Shown here in pieces: positions 48,621 to 57,508 of a stretch of DNA of 64,000 nt; position 1 is the first letter of the stretch; every line of letters starts with the position of its first letter. Both the position numbers and the translations under genes were made by a program. This DNA is from Marthasterias glacialis (taxonomy: Eukaryota; Echinodermata; Asteroidea; Forcipulatida; Asteriidae), in assembly GCA_911728455.2 (NCBI GenBank), contig OU452234.1, positions 6,276,549 through 6,340,548 on the forward strand, written 5' to 3'. The notes under the pieces were generated by a model, which was not told where the DNA came from, searched no databases, and saw only the letters and a program-made list of their open reading frames with translations.

Positions 48621-51600
48621 GTATGATATACAAATCTTTAGCATTGGACCTGACAAATGGAAGCATGGCCCAAAATGCCACACAGTTCCCTTAGCTTTGA
48701 TTTTCCTTGATAAAAATTGTTTTCACAAACTCAGCAAGATGATGAGCTCATAAACATCGAGAAACATCAGCCCGAGTGAACATTTAGGGCGTGGTAATCT
48801 TTTTTGAACCTGCACTCTTCAAGAAAAAAATGTTCCTTTTGCCCATTTCACCCGAAATAGTGTTATGCTGAGTACGAAGACACCTTGAACGGAACCCAAG
48901 TGGTACCTTTTTGTGAGTTTAAGTGTCTACACTCCTCCCAACCAAGACAATGAGCTCTTGTAAGGTACACTTAAATCTAGTACACAGGACCACCGTCACG
49001 ACCTTTTCCCCATTCGGAGGACAACATTACCAATGAAGTGTAATCATGTGTTTTTCTATTCAGACACGATTGGTGGTGTGATAGGGAACCATTTGAGCTG
49101 TCGTTCTACAGCTATACTTGGCAGTATACTTAATATGGCAGGGATCATCGCTGGTAGCTTGACAACTGACATTTATCAGATGTACTTTACGAGTGCTCTG
49201 GCTGGTAAGATGAAGTCAGTATATTTCATTTCACTAAAAATATTTCATGTCATACATGTCGTAGTGTTTCGTGGCCGAGCGGTTAGTGCATCGGACTCAA
49301 GCTCTGGTAGCTGAGTGCTCAGGACGTGGGTTCTAGTCCCAGCCGTGACACTTGTGTCCTTGAGCAAGACGCTTAACTATGTAATTGCTTCAAATAGGGG
49401 AAGAGGTAGTTATGTTTGTCTTGCAACGGATTCATTTACCCCTCCCTGTTCTTAGCTGTGCTGTGAAGAGACTTCCGTTTATATCTCACCATGTCTTGTT
49501 TCTGCGCATCGGGGGCAGATTTTTATCCCTTCTGTCGCCCACACCTCGAGTGGCCTTTGGGCCTTGTGATGGGCGACTTGCATGAAAAAAGAAAAAAAGA
49601 AGCAAAAGAAAGAAAACAAAATTGGGGACGATAAAGTCAGCAGATACTTCATATCATACATGGGGAAGATAAAGGCATTAGTATACTCCACAGGCCTATC
49701 ATACATGGGGAAGATAACTTTCACGTATTTTTTTAAATTATTTTTTATCATTTCAAAATCAGAATCACAATTCTCCTTCCCAACCAATTTACCGAACCTA
49801 CGGGTACAATCTATAGGCTGGTGTAAAAACTGTACAATTCGTGAGAAATTCAGGTATTATTTTGGGTAATAATGTACTATCAGGGCATGCTAGACATTCA
49901 ATTTGTCTCATCAGTATTTTCTTCTCTGCCTTTCACCCCTGTTACTCCAGCTCTAATTCCAGACCAGAGCCTTGCATTTGGGTTTTCAGTCCCTACCTGA
50001 CTGTGTGGGTTTTCCTCCCACATCTAAAACTTGACATTCCTTCATCATCTTTTCAACACAGTTATATCTTCAGGCCTCCTAGGCACAGTTTCATTACAAG
50101 AAAGACATGATAATAAATAACTAATAATCAAATTCGTATTACCCTGCCCGACTGGTGACGTGAAAATGAATATTTCTAAAAACAAACGAACGTCACAAAC
50201 GCTCCTTTCTTGCTTTCCTTTTCTTTAGGATTAGGCGGAGGAATTACCGTTATACCGGCAATTGTTATAGTTGCCAAGTATTTCAAGACGTATTACCCAT
50301 TGGCTTGTGGCATCTCATCATCTGGACTTGACATTGGAATGTTGGTGTTTGCTCCATTGCTGCAGTTACTACTGGATACTTATGGCTGGAGAGGAACATT
50401 ACTCATAACTGGAGCACTTCTTGGTCATGTTTTTGCAGCCGGGGCACTGTTTCGCCCAGTGCGGTCGCCTTCCAAAACTGATGCCAACAAGAAGAACACT
50501 CACATAATCCTTTCTGATGATGAACATGGGGAAGACAACGAGATGCAGCTGCAGAAAAACTCAGTATATCGGGAGGAGAATTCCAGACTAATGCAGACTG
50601 ATGATCACGGCAACAGCAAGGTGATGGACCAAAACCAATCACAACCTCCACAGGCAACAAACATCACTTCGAAGTCACAACGCCAGAGGAATATACTTTC
50701 CGAAGCCGCCAAATTGCTACGGTTACATCTTCTCCGTGATTCTTATCGCCTCTCAATGATTATCTTCGCTCAAGTCGTAGCGTACCTTATTGCTTATAAT
50801 TGTTTTATTCTATATATAGTCCCATTTGCCACATCATTAGGTATTTCAGAGCAGGGTGCATCATTTCTTATAAGCGTCTGTGGAATTGGCGGGATTGTTG
50901 GACGTCTTATTTGTGGAATCCTAAGTAAGAAAGCCTCGTCTCACGTCATCTACCAAGTTTCCATGTTCATTAGTGGATGTGCTGTCTTGCTGGTGCAACT
51001 TGGTACGACCTGCATTTTCATTTCTGCATCCATGGTTGGGTGTACCTACGGAATGCAGTACACAATCTGGCGGGTGATGATGCTTGAGTTAGTGGGAGTG
51101 GATAACTTGGGGTCTGCTGTGGGAATCTACTCTTGCATTGGGCTTCCTTTTGCAGTCGCAGTGCCTATTTTATCAGGTACCGTGCCCTTTTACGAACTTT
51201 CAATGGATACGAAATTCAAAACAGGAATGCATGTGTTTCTCAGTTAAGATTTTGACAAGCCAAGTTCCGCAGGCTGACTGCCGAGCAACAGCAAATACAC
51301 AAATTACTATTGCCAATTTTGCAAAAGGTATGTTGCTAAGTGATTGGATTTGTGCTTTTGCAAAATCTCAGCTTTAGCTCCGGCTTTAATCCATCCCCAA
51401 CATGGGTTCCGTTAGCTACTCAATTTCTATGCCTGCACTATCGGCGTAGCAACCGGGGTGTGGGGGATGTGACACCCCCAATATTTTTCCTAAGTCGGCA
51501 TTTAGAGTCCGAGTCGGCAAATTGAGCACCAAACTTACCCGAGTATTAAGGGCTTGGGCTGAACACAAATCCGTTCGGCAAGCCTAGAGATTTGCCGACT

Positions 51601-52553
51601 GGATTTGTCGAGTGAAAATTTTAGTTTAATCCTTGTAGTGTGAGAAGTCAAACTTTGAATTACCAAATTTAATACTCTCGGCAACGTGCGCAAATCTACG
51701 CTCTGAAAACACTAAAAGCCGTGAAGCCCCTGGATCCCCATAAATGTTGTTGCCCTTGTTAACTCCAACAGAAGGGGATTTGTCCCGAGTCCAAAGTATT
51801 CAATGTTTGAGTTTCAAAATTAAAAACGTCTATTTTTGGCAACTTGACGGTCCTCCTTAGCCCTGAAAACTGTTTAAAATGTAGAGCGTCCGGGGGCTTC
51901 GGCCCCTGTACCCCACTAGAATTTGTGTCTATATACTCCAACAGGGGATTCGCAAAAAAAGTACGGTTTTCAAAGCTTGCATTTCGAATATGAGTCGTCA
52001 ATGATCGGCATCTGAAGGCCAGTTTAAACCTTCGAATCACTGAAAAACCTCATGAGCGCTCGGGGGCTATGCCCCCGAATCCCCACATGTTGGTTGGTCC
52101 CATGTCATTTTGATAATGTCAGTTGGCAAATTTACGCTTCCACCCCCCCCCCCCCCCCCCCCGCTTTCGACATGTGGCTTCAAATTGAAGGAACAATCGT
52201 TATGAGACAATGAAAATACCTGAGGTCGAGGTTAGGAAAAGCTTAAAGATCCCAAATGACACTCAAATTTGTTTCACAACCTTCCAATGTTGTTCTCTTC
52301 GAGTTTTACAAGTATAAGCTAGAAAAGTTCGGTTCAAATGTTTTGGTTTTAAACAACAGGATTGCTGACGTATTGATATTTATATATTTCTATTTATACA
52401 GGCGCCCTCTACGATGCAACTGAGAGCTACTCTGATCTGTTCTACATCTTTGCAGGGTTCTATTTCCTTGCGTTTGTGGCCTTGTTTTTGGCGCCAGTTT
52501 TGAGAAGGATTGAACCTGGCGTTTTCAAGAAAGAGGACATAAACAAAGTATAA
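48410..52553 (+). CDS. SLC16-like: SLC16 (monocarboxylate transporter-like) protein, complete, 4 coding exons
   Basis: Exons 48410-48620, 49064-49204, 50229-51176 and 52402-52553 splice in phase 1 at all three junctions to give 483 residues, normal for the family. It is a 12-helix major facilitator. TM1 follows GECGHWGV (about residue 12), the place of the MCT signature DGGWGW, here altered. Conserved motif 2 appears as KYFKTYYPLACGISSSG (residues 134-150), then DTYGWRG. A hydrophilic linker (about 193-290) separates the two six-helix halves. TM8 contains GGIVGRLICG with R343, the position of the substrate-binding arginine in MCT1. The C-tail is RRIEPGVFKKEDINKV. The ATG at 48410 follows a likely 3' splice site (CTGTTCAG, 48366-48367), so at least one upstream 5'UTR exon is expected. 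The substrate cannot be told from sequence; MCT12/14-like members are possible. A decayed copy of the last exon lies at 40.8 kb. Confidence 0.92.
49064..49204 (+). CDS. SLC16-like: SLC16 coding exon 2
   Basis: Acceptor TTTTTCTATTCAG, donor GTAAGA. Encodes residues 71-117: TIGGVIGNHLSCRSTAILGS, NMAGIIAGSLTTDIYQMYF. This corresponds to the loop 2-3 'RFGCR' region (here HLSCR) and TM3. The intron after it contains a SINE-1 copy. Confidence 0.9.
49267..49400 (+). mobile_element. tRNA-Leu-derived SINE (family SINE-1), truncated
   Basis: GTGGCCGAGCGGTTAGTGC, ACTCAAGCTCTGGTAGCTG, B box GGTTCTAGTCCCA, CGTGACACTTGTGTCCTTG. Inserted in SLC16 intron 2. The body is shorter than in the 1988-2345 copy. 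Confidence 0.85.
49955..50065 (+). repeat. SINE-like repeat (family S3), 3' part
   Basis: TTTGGGTTTTCAGTCCCTAC, GTGTGGGTTTTCCTCCCACA and TCTAAAACTTGACATTCCTT match the complement of 60830-60950. In SLC16 intron 2. Confidence 0.7.
50229..51176 (+). CDS. SLC16-like: SLC16 coding exon 3 (large)
   Basis: Acceptor TTTTCTTTAG, donor GTACCG. Encodes residues 118-433: TM4-TM6, the charged linker (SDDEHGEDNEMQLQKNSVYR and on) and TM7-TM11. The long central exon carrying the linker is the usual SLC16 arrangement. Donor GTACCG is weak but fixed by phase and by the next exon. Confidence 0.93.
51480..52100. repeat. Three diverged units of about 170-176 bp
   Basis: GCCCCTGGATCCCC (51726), GCCCCTGTACCCC (51902) and GCCCCCGAATCCCC (52071) head similar units carrying ACTCCAACAG(AA)GGGGATT and GGCTTCGGCC-like hairpins. 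Lies in the last SLC16 intron. Confidence 0.65.
52143..52162. repeat. C20 homopolymer
   Basis: Twenty consecutive C in the last SLC16 intron. Length is probably unreliable. Confidence 0.9.
52402..52553 (+). CDS. SLC16-like: SLC16 coding exon 4 with stop
   Basis: Acceptor ATTTATACAG. Encodes GALYDATESYSDLFYIFAGF, TM12 (YFLAFVALFLAPVL) and the cytosolic tail ending INKV, stop TAA at 52551-52553. The GALYDxTxSYxxxFYxAG pattern is typical of the last loop and helix of MCTs. Confidence 0.93.
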
Positions 52554-52694
52554 ATTATTTTGTTCAAAAGCAAATCTATATACCCACCGCTAAATATTAC
52601 AGTAGTTATCATGGGTGTTGGTGCTAATGCTTTTATGGAAGCAGTATACAAGATACACATGTTTTGGCACAACTATTTTATAAATATTTTATTA

Positions 52695-52835
52695 GGTTAA
52701 AGGTATAGGATTGGTAAAGCTGATAGTGCAGTGTTCTTACTATGTGTGACTCAATATATACATGAAGAAAAAAATCTGTGAAAAATTGGTCTCAATCCGT
52801 CGTCCGAGTCAGGAGAAAGTAGCCAAAAACCCACG
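52695..52835. repeat. Repeat family E fragment
   Basis: AAAGGTATAGGATTGGTAAA, GCTGATAGTGCAGTGTTC and CAATCCGTCGTCCGAGTCAG. It starts about 140 bases after the SLC16 stop and may be in the 3'UTR. Confidence 0.65.
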
Positions 52836-53226
52836 GCCACGACCCTGCAAGGTTTTAAACGGCCGTATAAGACCAAGTCACTTCTCTTTTATTCCCATTC
52901 ATAAATGCCCTTTTTGGTAATAATCGTAAAGTTTTCTGTTTTTTTTTTAATTTATTTTTCAATTCTTGCCACGTCCACGAAGGGTCGACACTCAACGGTT
53001 GCGCGTACACGCGCGTACTTCAATAGACTTTACATTGAGTACCGCTATGTTATGATTGCGCTACACCATAGAGCTGTATATAAAGCTCTATGCGCTACAC
53101 GTATTAGCACCTGCGTAAGCTAGTGCGCCAACACGCGTGGGGCTATGAGCGCAGAACGCCCCTTCACAGCTCCAGCTGTCTTTATCATCCGTTTAAAACC
53201 GGTCTTAAACAGCCATGTGACCACCT

Positions 53227-54032
53227 TTCAACCAATAGACCGATTGCGCGACCTACGTCACGTGACCCCTGTTGGGTATAGTAAACACACACACGTAATC
53301 CTCCATAGGAAAGGGTGGTACGGTACACGATGATTAATGCATTTATTTTATTCGATCGAGGCTTTTCTTGCTCGAAATCTATTAAACATATTCCAGAGTT
53401 TGAACAAGAGACCTTCAAGTGGCTCAATAAAGCCAGTAAGGGCAGTTCCAGCAAGTCTTGAAAATTGTAAAAGTACCGTATGAATGTGCACGATGTGTAC
53501 AGCGCACGACAGAGCGTTAGGCCAGACGACCGCGATCACCACACACTTTTCAACACAAAAATTTCAAAGTTTTGAAGCTGAAATCCTCCAAAGAAATTGC
53601 TTTCCAAAACTGTGTGATTCCTTTGCCTATTTGAAATTATGCAAGGCTAGGTATTAATGCTCACTTTTCCAACGTTGTTTATCCTTTTTTACAGTGATTT
53701 AGGCCTACATTACAAACAAAATAACAGACGGGTGGCTACATAATAGTCGTCCGACGACGGTAGTGCATGGCTAAAAAAAACTCTTTTTAGTAGAATTCTG
53801 TTAAATTATGAAACACAGATGTGATTTAAATTAATGCCACAACATACTAATTTAAATAAAGGGGCTGATTAACTAATTTATCAGTTAACAAAAGTAAAAT
53901 CAACTGTTTTCAATCTCACTCTGTGTCACGGGCCTATCTCTTTACACGTATTTTGCCATCAGCTGTACGGCGGTTGATCCAATAGGGGGTCACGTGACCA
54001 CATGTCAACATTGTCGCGCAATCGGTCTATAG
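53227..54032 (+). mobile_element. MITE-like element, family A (longest copy, about 800 bp)
   Basis: CCAATAGACCGATTGCGCGA at the left is mirrored by TCGCGCAATCGGTCTATAGG at the right. The interior includes AATCCTCCATAGGAAAGGG, GAGACCTTCAAGTGGCTC, CCAAAACTGTGTGATTCCTT and GACGGGTGGCTACATAATAG, shared with the copy at 29330-30062. No transposase frame. Confidence 0.82.
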
Positions 54033-54204
54033 GAATGCCCACAATGTCCCAAACTGACGGGTATTTATGAATATATATTTTTGATGGCATGGGTGTGTGT
54101 TGTAAATGAAATAAAATAATTCATACTATAATCAGTATATTTTAACCTTACCTTAAATGTGCGTTGTCATTATATTTTATATATTTTTTTAGACCCAATT
54201 AATT

Positions 54205-54495
54205 AAGATCTGCACACGCGTGTGCTTGCGGTCAAATCACACGGGGTGCCTTCTTTTTTTGTCAAGCAGTGATGTGCCGGTGTAGGAAATTCTGTCCGGC
54301 AGGAGATTCTGTCCGGGCATACGGCGAATTGTGTACTAACTCCGTCTGATAGCGCCCTCTTTTGAATAAACTCCTCCAGCCCACGTTAATTTACCGTATG
54401 GTGGACACATTACCCGGAGGACAGAATACCCTATGACACCGGCGCACACGCGCGCGTAATAACTGGGCTACTCCATTTACCGCTAACCATTTACC
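54205..54495. mobile_element. MITE family L, interrupted by family K
   Basis: CACACGCGTGTGCTTGCGGT and CAAATCACACGGGG before 54278, and GCGTAATAACTGGGCTACTC with CATTTACCGCTA after 54454, align with the 5' and 3' parts of the intact L element at 34373-34568. The K element sits between. Confidence 0.75.
54278..54454. mobile_element. MITE family K, nested in L
   Basis: GCCGGTGTAGGAAATTCTGT is mirrored by ACAGAATACCCTATGACACC and GGC. The interior is shared with 40613-40768 (GGCAGGAGATTCTGTCCG, GATAGCGCCCTCTTT, TTTACCGTATGGTGGACACA). Confidence 0.85.
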
Positions 54496-54636
54496 TTAAA
54501 TACTGATTTCATCAGCGAACAAACAAGTTTAATAGCCCGTAAATCAACCCCTGGTGACGCTGTACTCGACACTGAGACCGACAGTAACCGCGTTACATTG
54601 AAGACACAACAACGAATTTTCAATTCACTGGAGTCT

Positions 54637-55110
54637 AGAGCAATTTAGAGTAAAGGACCCTGTCTGTTTTTTATTTTCAAGTCGATGGAGTCGATTTTAA
54701 CGCTAGCATTCAAGACCCGTCTCGCTCGTCAATAGTGTTAAAAAATATGTAAATTTACCAAGAAGACATTGTACACGAGATCACATTAACTCACCCAACT
54801 TTTCTATCATCTCAACAGAACCCTGTGCAGTATTTGTGCTGTTTTTTCCCGTAGTATTTGCGATGTCCGGAACCGTTTTTTCCCGTGTGATTTTGTCTTC
54901 CACGTGCGTGTTCGATGGAGTCCATTTTGTAAATCGGCCCACCGCAATTTACCGCTCATGCGCATTAGACAGAAATAGATTGCGTAATCGTCGGTCCTAA
55001 AATGAATGGCAATGAAATAATCCATGTAGGCCTAGGCCTACTTGAAAATGACGCAAGGAAGTATGAAATAAAAAACAGACGGGGTTCTTTACTCTAAATT
55101 GCTCTAGTAG
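54637..55110. mobile_element. MITE with about 44-bp terminal inverted repeats and a cargo-like open frame
   Basis: TAGAGCAATTTAGAGTAAAG, GACCCTGTCTGTTTTTTATT at the left is mirrored by AATAAAAAACAGACGGGGTT, CTTTACTCTAAATTGCTCTA at the right. Between them, on the minus strand, about 54945-54800 is open in a frame reading KWTPSNTHVEDKITREKT, then VPDIANTTGKNSTNTAQGS and VEMIEKLG, followed by a donor-like G|GTGAGT. Confidence 0.82.
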
Positions 55111-56790
55111 GCATACCACTGTCCAGACGAACTCGGTCTGTCTGGTTATCGCGCATTAATATTTTTGTGTACATATTATGCAATGGCCGTTGAGCTTGTT
55201 ACTGTTTTACCTTTGCCAACACCGTCATTGTTCTTGTGTGAATAAGGATACACGTTCAAATTTGGACATGGGTGGATTACACATTTGTCAGTGTTTTTTT
55301 ATTTATTTCATTTTTATCAATTCAGCGCTAACCAAAGCGAAGTTGTGTAGAGATAGGGGGAAAGAAAATGTTGTAAAGTGGTGGACATTTCGGTCACATT
55401 ATTTGTGATTAAGCCTATCCGAAAAAACCCACAAGAATGGTGTTACTATGCCAATTTGAACAGACGTCACCCAAACCACTGTTGTCCACATGTAAGTCGA
55501 GAAATCATGTTTGGATTAACCCACAGTTCAGAAAATGTAACAATCACGCCAGGAATATAGCAACATAGTTCCCGTACACATTTGCAGGTTTTAATTTCAT
55601 GTCAATATTAGTCAATGGTACTACATTCAATATGATACACCTTAAATGAATGATTAAATAACTTATTTATATGGTGTTGTTCAACAAACTGGTATTTGGG
55701 GCAAACACCTAACCAGTGATGTCCGTGGAGCTACACGAAATTGAAAATGTATTTTCTCACATTCATACATTTGTGAAGAGACAAATTTAAATTGAATTTG
55801 ACATTTGTTTGTCTTTAAAACTAGATGTTGGGATAAATATGCCGTTCCAAAACAAAATAATTCTAATGTACCTTCCCTGTAAACTAGATAGAGAAAATGT
55901 CTCCATTGGACTACAGACAGCACAACAAAAAGCATGCAAATGTAGCCTGTACGCCCCCCCCCCAAAAAAAAAAATAAAATCTTCAAAGGGTGTTTCTATT
56001 TTTGTTTTAGTTTAATTTGCCTGCATTGCCAGTGAAAAAAATGAAAAAGACATGAGTCTCCCTAAATATAGTTTTAATACACATATAAAAACAATTTAAA
56101 ATATAGTCAATAACAACAAATATTTTGTATCAACACAAATAAAGATGATCATATAATACAAAATATACATCACTGTATGCCTTGGACTTCACTGGGCAAT
56201 GGGCGAATGCCAAAAGTCCCCTTGGCCAGATTCTAATGAGCTGGTTAGCACAATATATTGCTTTTAACCAATGTACATGTATGTCCTGTGTGAAAACCAG
56301 CAAGCCAGCTAAGAAAGAAGAACAATCTATGGTAATCTGGCTGCACCCCATTTCTGCTCAGCAAGACTTTCCTGTGCTAAGCAAATTTTATGTCCTTGGA
56401 CATAAGGACAAAGCTTGTACTAGGTAGTGGGTCAAAGGCCACCTAGAGGTCACGTAGGGGTCGTTTTACTAAAATTACGAATTTAGCCATATTTGGTCAT
56501 ATGCATCTTGACCAGAGCCCCATGTAGGGTCAGCTGATAGTTATGCTTTGTAAAGCACAAACATCATGCTTTAGTTCTCCTATAATAACCAATTATTTAC
56601 CATGCCATTAACACATAACCACATTGATTTTACCCCCTTCCACCCCCCAACCCCCATAAAAAAGAAAACAGCACATCATGCAAGTCAACTTAAATCCAGT
56701 AGATTGAAATGAATGCACTCTTCCAATAAACCATGCTCTTCAATCTCTTTATAATACATCTATTAAAATCTACAGGGCTGCAATTGCGGA
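55111..56790. other. Intergenic between SLC16 and RMC1 3' ends; no gene seen
   Basis: AT-rich; C10/A11 runs at 55956-55974. Several short open frames without protein character. Confidence 0.45.
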
Positions 56791-56796
56791 TGTGTC

Positions 56797-56972
56797 AGTT
56801 TACGGAGAGGTTTCACGTGACGTCACCCGAGACCTTTTTCTAATGCTGCGTGCACTAACAGGCGCTGGAGATCATTCAGCAGACGACGCGCCAGCCATTG
56901 AGTTTGTACATGGCTGTACCCAACATGGCTGCGAAATGAACTTTTCCTGGGGTCACGCAACCTCTCTATAAT
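56797..56972. mobile_element. MITE with GAGAGGTTNCGTGAC ends
   Basis: GGAGAGGTTTCACGTGACGT at the left is mirrored by GGGGTCACGCAACCTCTCTA at the right. The interior is CpG-richer than its surroundings. Confidence 0.75.
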
Positions 56973-57216
56973 GACCCCAACTAGTAGTCTGGTCACCAAA
57001 TGGTGTATGAGTGAGAGCCAAGATCATTTGTAAGTCATCTACATGTGACCTAGGGTTTCTTTCAACAACGTACACTTGTACAGTCATACTTAGCAGGGAT
57101 AAATTGCTGTCATCTTCCATAAATAGATCATCAAACTTCAGTACAAGTAGATTTAATAGTAACAGTTTTAAGTGGTTGATAAATATATTATCCTTCTTGT
57201 CAAAGCTACAGTTACA

Positions 57217-57361
57217 ATAGCCTGATTCATTAAGCCCTGCCCACTGTGCACATGCATCATATGTACTAAAGTGTTTATCAGACTTTTGTCGGACTTTGGG
57301 TTGCACAATCACGTCTGTGGTTGGTCAATACAGCAGGGCGGGGCTTAATGGATTGGTCTAC
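57217..57361. mobile_element. MITE family C, complete (about 145 bp)
   Basis: TAGCCTGATTCATTAAGCCC with TGCCC is mirrored by GGGCGGGGCTTAATGGATTG and GTCTA. One end recurs at 21300. It lies 75 bases beyond the RMC1 stop codon, probably in or near the 3'UTR. Confidence 0.8.
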
Positions 57362-57434
57362 TGCGATACAGATTACTTAGTCTGGTGACTGGACGCAAAT
57401 ACTTGCAGGTACACTAGTGTCTGTATATGGATTG

Positions 57435-57508
57435 TCAGGGCATGGGTGCCAGGGATTCTGACCCAAATGTAGCTTCAAAGTGTTTAACATACTGCTCGCA
57501 GTGTTCAC
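57435..57508 (-). CDS. RMC1: RMC1 terminal coding exon
   Basis: Acceptor CTCTATGTTAG. Completes a split GGT (Gly) codon and encodes EHCEQYVKHFEATFGSESL, APMP, stop TGA at 57437-57435. The EHCEExVxxFxxxFG pattern is the conserved end of RMC1. Too short to stand out as an open frame, but phase and motif make it firm. Confidence 0.93.

Noticed and set aside
50403..50660. Minus-strand open frame of 85 codons
   Set aside because: Antisense shadow of SLC16 exon 3.
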